Assembly (NCBI GenBank): GCA_964584325.1
Contig: CAZOZP010000003.1
Span: 1 to 64,000 of the forward strand
Length of the DNA: 64,000 nucleotides
From: CAZOZP01 sp964584325
Lineage (GTDB): Bacteria > Bacteroidota > Ignavibacteria > Ignavibacteriales > Melioribacteraceae
Direction: 5' to 3'
The notes below the pieces were generated by a model. It did not search any database, had not been told where the DNA came from, and worked only from the letters and a program-made list of their open reading frames with translations. Every line of letters begins with the position of its first letter. Position 1 is the first letter of the stretch. Positions 39,851 to 46,827 of the stretch are shown one piece after another. The position numbers and the translations under genes are program-made.

Positions 39851-40180
39851 CTATTTGGTTGAATAATCATCCGTTTCCCAATTTAACGGATTATCCAAAA
39901 TAAATTGCCGAATGCGGTTTAATTCATTGACATCACGAATAATATGATCGTGAAAACGGGGTTGCCATGCGAAATATATTTCGTTTTTCATTTTATTTAT
40001 CGTTTTTGCGAAAATTGATTTATATGTTCTAACTATCCAGGAAATTGATCCGTATTTCCGTGATATTTTTGTAAAATATATATTTTTGTCCGCATTGTCC
40101 ATAGAGACGTTGCACTGCAAAGTCTTTACGTTTATGTCAATATTTTTCATTTCACGCATTAACCATTGATAATTTGCCAT
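39851..40180 (-). pseudogene. Decayed REP-associated tyrosine transposase (RAYT)
   Basis: The C-terminal 70 residues match RAYT/IS200-like Y1 transposases: SWIVRTYKSIFAKTINKM, then YFAWQPRFHDHIIRDVNELN and RQFILDNPLNWETDDY. The N-terminal half with the HUH metal motif is missing. The first 35 codons instead read through a REP-like palindrome (GTTGCACTGCAA within 40101-40125) that encodes KTLQCNVSMD. So this is a remnant, not an active transposase. The palindrome core matches the one at 6974-7000. Confidence 0.72.
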
Positions 40181-40237
40181 TTAAATTCATTCAATAAATT
40201 ACTATTTTAACTCACTTAATATTTAAACATTGGTTAA

Positions 40238-41098
40238 ATGTCTGATTCAATCAGCAATTCAGAAATAATACGCGACTTTGCGGAAGAACTGCTTACTAAA
40301 CGTCTTTCGCATAATACTACTATTTCGCTAAAGAGTGCTTCGAAAACTTATATCAACGAAATGCTGCAGTTTTTATTTCCTCATTTTTCCGAACAAAACT
40401 ACTACACTGCTGAAGATATAAGTGCAAAACTTACTCTTCTTAAGCGAAATCTCAAAAATATTCTCAGGTCCTTATGCAATGAACCTGCGGATAAATGCGA
40501 TTCAGTTGCCGATGCCTTTGAGATGAAAATTCCGGATATAAGCCGAAGTCTTTATCTTGATGCAGACGCTTTCTATAAAGGAGACCCTGCGGCTGAAAGT
40601 GTAGATGAAATTATTCTTGCTTATCCGGGATTTATGGCTATCTGCATTTATCGTATTGCCCACGAACTTTACGAGCTTAAAGTTCCTATTCTGCCCAGAA
40701 TTCTAACTGAATACGCTCATCAGATTACAGGCGTGGATATTCATCCGGGCGCCAGGATCGGTAAAGGCTTTATGATTGACCACGGTACCGGTGTTGTGAT
40801 TGGAGAAACAAGCGAAATCGGCGACAATGTGAAGATTTACCAGGGCGTTACTCTTGGTGCTCTCAGTGTTGATAAAAGTCTGGCTAAAACCAAAAGACAT
40901 CCAACAATTGAAGATAATGTGGTGATATATGCTCAGGCAGTTATTTTAGGCGGTGATACAATTATAGGGAAGGATTCCATAATTGGCGGCAATACCTGGC
41001 TTACTTCTTCCGTTCCGCCAAGGTCTGTTGTTTACCACAAGAGCGAAGTAAATGTAAGGAAGCATATTGATTCAGATGTAATTGATTTCTGCATATAA
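40238..41098 (+). CDS. cysE: Serine O-acetyltransferase
   Basis: Makes O-acetyl-L-serine from serine and acetyl-CoA, first step of cysteine synthesis. An N-terminal helical domain (to about 140) precedes a left-handed beta-helix with hexapeptide repeats: HPGARIGKGFMIDHGTGVVIG, EIGDNVKIYQGVTLGALS, VVIYAQAVILGGDTIIG. At 286 aa it is of the longer class. It lies 9 bp upstream of cysK, clearly one operon. Starts at the ATG at 40238; the C-terminus (SDVIDFCI) ends in the Ile that in many SATs binds cysteine synthase. Confidence 0.92.
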   Translation: MSDSISNSEIIRDFAEELLTKRLSHNTTISLKSASKTYINEMLQFLFPHFSEQNYYTAEDISAKLTLLKRNLKNILRSLCNEPADKCDSVADAFEMKIPDISRSLYLDADAFYKGDPAAESVDEIILAYPGFMAICIYRIAHELYELKVPILPRILTEYAHQITGVDIHPGARIGKGFMIDHGTGVVIGETSEIGDNVKIYQGVTLGALSVDKSLAKTKRHPTIEDNVVIYAQAVILGGDTIIGKDSIIGGNTWLTSSVPPRSVVYHKSEVNVRKHIDSDVIDFCI

Positions 41099-41107
41099 GG
41101 ATATAAA

Positions 41108-42031
41108 ATGAAAATTAATAATATACTCGAATACATCGGAAGTACTCCTCACGTTAGAATTAATAACCTGTTTCCTCCTGATAGAGAAGTGTGGCTTAAG
41201 CTTGAAAAATTTAATCCCGGCGGAAGTATTAAAGACAGAATTGCTCTTGCTATGGTTGAAGATGCCGAGCAGAAAGGTATATTAAAAAGAAACAGCGTCA
41301 TAATCGAACCAACTTCCGGAAACACGGGTGTTGGTCTGGCTATGGTTTGCGCAGTGAAAGGCTACGAACTTATTCTTGTTATGCCTGAATCAATGAGCGT
41401 TGAGAGAAGAAGAATCATGTCGGCCTACGGTGCCAAGTTTGTTCTTACTGCAAGAGAAAACGGTATGCGCGGGGCAATTAAAAAAGCTCAGGAAATGCTG
41501 GAAGAGATTCCTAACTCCTGGATGCCTCAGCAATTCGAAAATTTCGCAAATCCGGAGATTCATAAAAAAACTACCGCCGTTGAAATTCTTAATGATTTTC
41601 CTGAAGGAATAGATTATCTGATTGCCGGAATGGGTACTGGCGGACATTTAACAGCCTGCGCCGAAATTCTGAAAGAAAAATTCCCTTCTCTTAAAGTTTT
41701 TGCTTTTGAACCTGCATTATCTCCTGTTCTTAGCGGCGGCGAGCCCGGACCTCATCCAATTCAGGGTATCGGACCGGGATTTGTTCCAATAATCTTTAAT
41801 CGTGATCTGATTGACGGTGTTATTACCATTACAAAAGAAGATGCTTTTAAGTATGCCCGACTTTCTGCATCAGAAGAAGGGGTTTTCGGCGGAATCTCTA
41901 CAGGTGCGGCTTTAGCGGCAATTGCTGCAAAAATGCCTGAGATACCTGTCGGAGCAAGAGTTTTAGGCTTTAATTATGATGCCGGTGAAAGATATCTTTC
42001 TTTAGAAGACCTTTTTATTGTAAAAGACTGA
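41108..42031 (+). CDS. cysK: Cysteine synthase A (O-acetylserine sulfhydrylase)
   Basis: PLP enzyme that makes cysteine from O-acetylserine and sulfide. PLP lysine in FNPGGSIKDRIAL (about residue 44), substrate loop EPTSGNTGVGLAM, and phosphate-binding GMGTGGHLT are all present. 307 aa is normal. Second gene of the cysE-cysK operon. Its stop directly abuts the stop of the convergent FecR gene, leaving no room for a terminator between them. Confidence 0.95.
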   Translation: MKINNILEYIGSTPHVRINNLFPPDREVWLKLEKFNPGGSIKDRIALAMVEDAEQKGILKRNSVIIEPTSGNTGVGLAMVCAVKGYELILVMPESMSVERRRIMSAYGAKFVLTARENGMRGAIKKAQEMLEEIPNSWMPQQFENFANPEIHKKTTAVEILNDFPEGIDYLIAGMGTGGHLTACAEILKEKFPSLKVFAFEPALSPVLSGGEPGPHPIQGIGPGFVPIIFNRDLIDGVITITKEDAFKYARLSASEEGVFGGISTGAALAAIAAKMPEIPVGARVLGFNYDAGERYLSLEDLFIVKD

Positions 42032-42718
42032 TTATTCAATTCCCATTGCTTTTTCGGATGTACGCGTAATTAAAGTAAGTCTTTTCTTTTCATTTTCAGT
42101 AAGCCCGGCTGCATCAAAATGTTTTATCTCTGCTAAAGCTTCTTCGTGCAATTCAAGCTGCTGAAGTAAATTTACAAGATAGAATCTGTTTTCCTTTTTT
42201 TCTGCTATATCCGGATATTTCCTGAATGTTTCCTTAATGTAGAGAACCGCCGATTCTCTGAGATAATTATCTGCCAATATTTTTGCTCCGTTCATTCTTT
42301 TGAGTCCCATATCCAGATACGAATCAAGAAGTTCAGTCTGGGCTGATTCTGCATTTCTTCCGTAAACCGCAGTTGTCTTTGATACTTCGCCTGATTTTGC
42401 CTTGGGAACCGCTTTTACTTCTTCGCGGGCAAGGCCCATCAGCAAATCTTCAATTGTATATTTTCTTACAAGCTTCATAGATATTGCACTGTTTTCTCTA
42501 ACATAGAAAGTGCTTTCTCCATATATCAGCCTCAAAGATGCTCCTCTTGAAGTAATGATAATATCGTTTCTCATAATTCTGTCGCCGGCTTTAACGGGTA
42601 AAATTTCTTCAGTTGTGTTCTTAAGAATTTCAACCTTCCCCTGTACATTCTTCACCTGATAACTCTGGGCAAAAAGCATAACAGGTATTATCAGAATTAA
42701 AAATATTTTTCTTAACAT
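42032..42718 (-). CDS. Exported FecR-domain protein
   Basis: A 228-aa secreted protein with signal peptide MLRKIFLILIIPVMLFAQS. Residues 20-95 fit the FecR fold: VKNVQGKVEILKNTTEEILP, VKAGDRIMRNDIIITSRGAS, LRLIYGESTFYVRENSAISM. The rest is helical with tetratricopeptide-like character (VLYIKETFRKYPDIAEKKEN, NLLQQLELHEEALAEIKHF). Last gene of the leftward envelope operon. FecR domains often accompany CHASE2 sensors, and one is encoded upstream. Confidence 0.75.
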   Translation of the reverse strand: MLRKIFLILIIPVMLFAQSYQVKNVQGKVEILKNTTEEILPVKAGDRIMRNDIIITSRGASLRLIYGESTFYVRENSAISMKLVRKYTIEDLLMGLAREEVKAVPKAKSGEVSKTTAVYGRNAESAQTELLDSYLDMGLKRMNGAKILADNYLRESAVLYIKETFRKYPDIAEKKENRFYLVNLLQQLELHEEALAEIKHFDAAGLTENEKKRLTLITRTSEKAMGIE

Positions 42719-42721
42719 ATT

Positions 42722-44725
42722 TCACCTCAAAACTTTTATTATTTCAACCTTGTTTTTTTCCAAACCGAAATTATCCAGAGCTTTTTCAACAAACTCTTCG
42801 GCGCCGTATGACCAAGCTTTATCAAAACTGCCGTGGACTGTTGTTTCCAGAGGTATCCAGATTTCATCTTTTCCGGAACTGTTTCTGAAAACATAGTACT
42901 TAGAATCATTTTTTGTAATTAATCCTGCGTTTTCCGGCTGAAGATTTGTGTTTACCAATAATGCAACGTGCCTTTGTCCTTCAGTTTCATATCTATAATC
43001 AATAAATGCGGTTTCAATACCGACCGATTCAAACACGGAGCTGAAAAACACCGCAAAATCATCACAATCACCGCCTTTTAATTCAAGTGTTTCTTCGGGA
43101 TACTGCACCCTGTCTGATGAAGCACGAAAGTCTGCCGTATATGAAAATCCCTTCGAAAAGTATTCAAATAAATATTTTGTTTTTATGAAGTTTCCTGCCT
43201 CTGTATTACCGTTAATTTCTGATTCGGCAAGTGCTTTTTTGGATACCTGAGACATTTTTCCGAGACTTCGTACAGCAAAGAAACCCAGATTCCTTACATT
43301 TCCGTCCCAACTGTTTGAACTTTCAATCATTACCGGAAAACTAAACCTAATCTCATCATCGGTATTCTCCGCCCCAAGTGCTATCTCTGCCTGTGCAATA
43401 AACGGATTTTTAATTGAATGCTTATCGGGGAAGTGAAAATAAACCGGAATGGAAACGGTATCACCGGAATTCAGTATTACAAGAGGAGACGCAATTGTTT
43501 CGGGATTAAGTTCTTTAATTAATAATGACGGATAAACTCTCAGCTTATTATCTGAGATGTTGGTAATTTTAACTTCTGCAAATGGTTTATCAATAAATTC
43601 TTCAAAATTTGACGGAAAGATTCTCTCATTGTTTGTTTTTTCAATCATTTCAAAAACTTTATCTCTTTTCAGTGAAAGAGTAAGATTTAATGAAGCATAA
43701 ACTGAAAAATCAGTGTATTTATTGAATACAAAGCCACTCATCTTTTTTTCTTTAAAATCTGAAAGCAGGAGGTTTTCTCTATCGTAATTAAAATTCTTCA
43801 CGCCGGTTAAAGTTAATCCGATTAGTCCGGTAGAATAATTAACCGAAGCCAGGAGTCCTGAAATTATTGAATCATCGTCGTTTAGTTTCATTATTGCCGC
43901 AGATCCTGAAACCGAAGAAAATCCGAAGCGGCTTCCGTAATTAAGTCCTGCAGAGTATCCGGCAAGGCTTTCATATCCTGCTATAATCCTCAAATTTTCG
44001 GTAACTGAATATGCCGCAGAAACCACAGCCCTGATATCTTTTCTCATAGTATAGTTTGAATTAGTATCCGAAAGTGTTCCGCTTTCAAATCTAATCAGAT
44101 TTTTACTTGATACTGATAAGTTCAGATTTTTTTCAGGCATCCAGTTAAAACCAAAATCCACAGTCCAGGTATTCAGTTTTTCCTCAGACGAAGACTTAGA
44201 AAGATAAGCCGCATTATTTTCGAATTTTACCACAGGCAGTTCGGAAGTAAAAACTTCTTCCATTAGTCTTAACGATACTCCGGCTGAGAAATCCTGATTA
44301 AACGAATAAGCGTACCCCAATCCGAAGATTTCACGGAAACTGATCTCAGATTTCAATTCACTTTTAATTTCCGAGCTGTCGGATAAAAAAATCAATCCCG
44401 TGCCGGTGTCGAAAGAGAAATCTTTTCTTAAGCCCGGAGTAATTCTTCCGTAGAAATAACTTTTACCGAATCTTTTTGCCAGAGAAGATGAGTACAGACC
44501 GGGATTTCCTCCCGTCTGCATTTCGCCTCCGAAAGTAAGTGAAAGCTCCATATCTTTCAGGCTGTTATAGTTAGACATATTCTCCTCTAATCCGCTAAGT
44601 CTGAAATTCTTATTCAGGCTGTTCGAAATAAATCCGTAGTATCCTGCCAATTCCTGTGCAGATGATGTAATAGCCGCTGCAGAAATCAGCACAACCAATA
44701 TTTTTAATTTAATCTTGAACATCAA
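42722..44725 (-). CDS. Outer-membrane barrel-like protein with transglutaminase-like domain
   Basis: A 667-aa exported protein. Signal peptide at residues 1-24, then about 300 residues of alternating strands typical of PorV/PorQ-type barrels (KNLNLSVSSKNLIRFESGTL, LRIIAGYESLAGYSAGLNYG). A beta-sandwich follows (about 370-480) and a C-terminal transglutaminase-like domain with Cys in ELKGGDCDDFAVFFSSV, His in QRHVALLVN, and a downstream Asp region. This architecture is unusual. It starts 17 bp inside the upstream lipoprotein gene and ends 3 bp before the FecR gene. Confidence 0.65.
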   Translation of the reverse strand: MMFKIKLKILVVLISAAAITSSAQELAGYYGFISNSLNKNFRLSGLEENMSNYNSLKDMELSLTFGGEMQTGGNPGLYSSSLAKRFGKSYFYGRITPGLRKDFSFDTGTGLIFLSDSSEIKSELKSEISFREIFGLGYAYSFNQDFSAGVSLRLMEEVFTSELPVVKFENNAAYLSKSSSEEKLNTWTVDFGFNWMPEKNLNLSVSSKNLIRFESGTLSDTNSNYTMRKDIRAVVSAAYSVTENLRIIAGYESLAGYSAGLNYGSRFGFSSVSGSAAIMKLNDDDSIISGLLASVNYSTGLIGLTLTGVKNFNYDRENLLLSDFKEKKMSGFVFNKYTDFSVYASLNLTLSLKRDKVFEMIEKTNNERIFPSNFEEFIDKPFAEVKITNISDNKLRVYPSLLIKELNPETIASPLVILNSGDTVSIPVYFHFPDKHSIKNPFIAQAEIALGAENTDDEIRFSFPVMIESSNSWDGNVRNLGFFAVRSLGKMSQVSKKALAESEINGNTEAGNFIKTKYLFEYFSKGFSYTADFRASSDRVQYPEETLELKGGDCDDFAVFFSSVFESVGIETAFIDYRYETEGQRHVALLVNTNLQPENAGLITKNDSKYYVFRNSSGKDEIWIPLETTVHGSFDKAWSYGAEEFVEKALDNFGLEKNKVEIIKVLR

Positions 44726-45614
44726 TTTTTATATGATGAATACTGTTTGCGGAAATATTATTCTTAACGAAAAAACTTTCTCCTTCATATTCTGTTTGAA
44801 CTGTCCGTATGCATAAAAACGAGTAGTGATTGAAATTTCGTTCTCTGAGGCTTTTTATAATCCATTCAGGAAATTTGAAAAAGCCGTCATCAGTTGTTTT
44901 AATTGAAAAAATGTAATTCGGTAGAGATGTTTTTAATTTACTGCCTCCGGCTATAATCAGTATATTTTCTCCTTTCCCTTTATTCCATTTCAGGCTATAG
45001 TGTTTCTTTCCGTTTTTTTCTGATACTTCAGCCGAGGCATTAAGTTTTTCGGGTATAGCAATATCAAGTTCTTTTCCCGAAAAATTATTGTTATCCGGAT
45101 CGATTTTAAACCTCAGCTTCGCTCCGTAAGGAAAGGGTAACGACTTTCCTGCCAGAACATGCTTTACTCCGTTTTCAACCCTTCTGAGCTGTCCCCCCTC
45201 TAAAAAAGCAACAGTATCCTGTACCATCATTGCCTGAATGCCGTTAAAATATACCGTTCCTATTCTTCTTCCTCTGAAAGCCATAATCTTACCCTTTGAA
45301 TTCTTAACAGAAAATTTTCTGTCAAGAAACTTTGCCATCATATAGCTTACTGAGTCAGTTTCATCATTATAAGTGCTTTCGAATCCGCTTACAGTTACTA
45401 TATTCTGAAATAATGTCTGATTTGCGGTAATTCCTGTACTTTCCAAAGATTCATCAGAAAAAGTAACTGTTTCATTTTCATCGATAACACTTACTTCAAC
45501 TTTATCCTGCCCGGAGTAAATATTGTCTTTTAATTCCACCGGCCCGGGTTCAGCGCATGAAAAGAACAGCATACAGACAGGAAGAAAAATTATATATGTT
45601 AAAAACTTTTTCAT
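44709..45614 (-). CDS. Lipoprotein of unknown function (second of operon)
   Basis: From MKKFLTYIIFLPVCMLFFSC the protein has a lipobox (FFSC) and 301 residues of beta-rich sequence. ATG at 45614 follows AAAGGA; a longer frame begins inside the upstream gene and hairpin and is rejected. Contains EPGPVELKDNIYSGQDKVEV and KTTDDGFFKFPEWIIKSLRE. No catalytic motif. Expressed with the upstream lipoprotein and the barrel protein. Confidence 0.65.
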   Translation of the reverse strand: MKKFLTYIIFLPVCMLFFSCAEPGPVELKDNIYSGQDKVEVSVIDENETVTFSDESLESTGITANQTLFQNIVTVSGFESTYNDETDSVSYMMAKFLDRKFSVKNSKGKIMAFRGRRIGTVYFNGIQAMMVQDTVAFLEGGQLRRVENGVKHVLAGKSLPFPYGAKLRFKIDPDNNNFSGKELDIAIPEKLNASAEVSEKNGKKHYSLKWNKGKGENILIIAGGSKLKTSLPNYIFSIKTTDDGFFKFPEWIIKSLRERNFNHYSFLCIRTVQTEYEGESFFVKNNISANSIHHIKIDVQD

Positions 45615-45628
45615 GATTTTAATCCTTT

Positions 45629-45666
45629 GCAGTCCGGGAGCTTTATTATTTCTGTTCCCGGACTGC
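45629..45666 (-). other. Intercistronic hairpin next to the ribosome site of the second lipoprotein
   Basis: GCAGTCCGGGA and TCCCGGACTGC form a perfect 11-bp stem. In the leftward mRNA its 3' arm ends at GC followed directly by AAAGGAT, the ribosome site of the 45614 gene. No U-run, so not a terminator: it probably affects processing or translation. Confidence 0.65.
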
Positions 45667-45676
45667 AATTGAAAGT

Positions 45677-46675
45677 TTATTTTACACCGTAGGGAACACC
45701 CCAGCAAACTGATTCTACCTGAGCTGCATCATCATTAACAGTATTGTAAGGCATAGCATTTATCACAGCGTGTTTGTATCCTTTAAGCATATTTGCTTTC
45801 CAGCTTCCGCTATATGTTTTGGTATATTCTGTACCGTCGAATTCCGAAGAAACAAGCTGCAGTTTTAGTTTTGCGCGGTTCTTGATTCCGAATCTTGTTG
45901 CTCCGTAGGAAATTGTTACATATTCATCCTCTGCATAACGGCTTTTAACTGTAACGGTAACATCCACTGACTGTCCGTGGTTAAGCATCGGAATCTGATG
46001 TTTAAACCCGATTCCCCTGTACATATAGTATGCAAGCGGATCAGTAATATTTATGGATGAGCCGTCCGGCAGACCAACATTCAATCCGGCAATGGAAATA
46101 TTTTCCGCATTGGCTTCACCTTCCAAAAGAGAAAGTGCAATAAGCTTCCAGCCTTGCATCTGATAATTATTTCCGTTTACTTTGTTTCCTTTTCCGTTTT
46201 GGTTCCCCTTACCGTTTTGATTACCTGATGAAGAATCGGAATTCTGTTTTTTAACAAGAATGGCATTTCTTATCGTTGTTGCAGTAAACGGTTTCTGAAT
46301 TACCGTATCAATATCATTTTCACCCGTGAGTGAATCAAGAGATGCCGCGATAAAGAGTATCCCCTGGTAAGTTTTTGTGTAAACTGCATAAGCTGTGTCA
46401 TTCACAATATTATATTCAACATTTTTTCCAATTGTTATCATCCTTTGCTTTACATATACCGGATAAATTTCTGACAGTACTTTCTGCATACTATCGTCTT
46501 CATTATAATTATACTCAAAAGACTCAGCAGCCTCATCAGTTTCTATTGCCTTAAGAATTTCTGCTTTCACAGAAGCCTCTTCCGATTCAAGAGGATTATT
46601 ATCCTGTTTACAGGCAGAGAATAGAATTAAGACTGCGATTACGAAAATTAATTTAACGACAATTAACTTTTTCAT
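45677..46675 (-). CDS. Lipoprotein of unknown function, first gene of the sigma-54-type operon
   Basis: A 332-aa lipoprotein: signal peptide and lipobox MKKLIVVKLIFVIAVLILFSAC. A middle low-complexity linker reads GNQNGKGNQNGKGNKVNGNN (about 152-170). The C-terminal half is beta-rich (HGQSVDVTVTVKSRYAEDEY, then YTKTYSGSWKANMLKGYKHA). The ATG follows AAGGAG. Upstream is an apparent sigma-54 promoter. No family recognised. Confidence 0.65.
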   Translation of the reverse strand: MKKLIVVKLIFVIAVLILFSACKQDNNPLESEEASVKAEILKAIETDEAAESFEYNYNEDDSMQKVLSEIYPVYVKQRMITIGKNVEYNIVNDTAYAVYTKTYQGILFIAASLDSLTGENDIDTVIQKPFTATTIRNAILVKKQNSDSSSGNQNGKGNQNGKGNKVNGNNYQMQGWKLIALSLLEGEANAENISIAGLNVGLPDGSSINITDPLAYYMYRGIGFKHQIPMLNHGQSVDVTVTVKSRYAEDEYVTISYGATRFGIKNRAKLKLQLVSSEFDGTEYTKTYSGSWKANMLKGYKHAVINAMPYNTVNDDAAQVESVCWGVPYGVK

Positions 46676-46710
46676 TTTGTACTCCTTAAATTTTTATGAC
46701 AATAACAAAA

Positions 46711-46726
46711 GCCATAAACCGTGCCG
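46711..46726 (-). promoter_or_regulatory. Sigma-54-type promoter of the lipoprotein operon
   Basis: On the minus strand CGGCACGGTTTATGGC stands 35 bp before the first lipoprotein ATG. It matches TGGCACG at six of seven bases in the -24 region, and ATGG replaces TTGC at -12. It lies directly downstream of a gene for a sigma-54 activator. Confidence 0.5.
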
Positions 46727-46793
46727 TTACAGTAATATCACTCTAATCTATTCATTTACAACAACTTAATACATCTGTATAATTCTATTACCC

Positions 46794-46823
46794 CGCATGG
46801 AAAACAAATTCAAACGCATGGAA
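46794..46823 (-). promoter_or_regulatory. Paired upstream activator sites
   Basis: TTCCATGCG occurs twice on the minus strand (46815-46823 and 46794-46802), 21 bp apart, so on the same DNA face. The pair is about 70-100 bp upstream of the -24 box, the normal place of enhancer sites for sigma-54 activators. The farther copy overlaps the activator gene's stop region and a 15-base palindrome (46820-46834). Confidence 0.55.
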
Positions 46824-46827
46824 TAAT

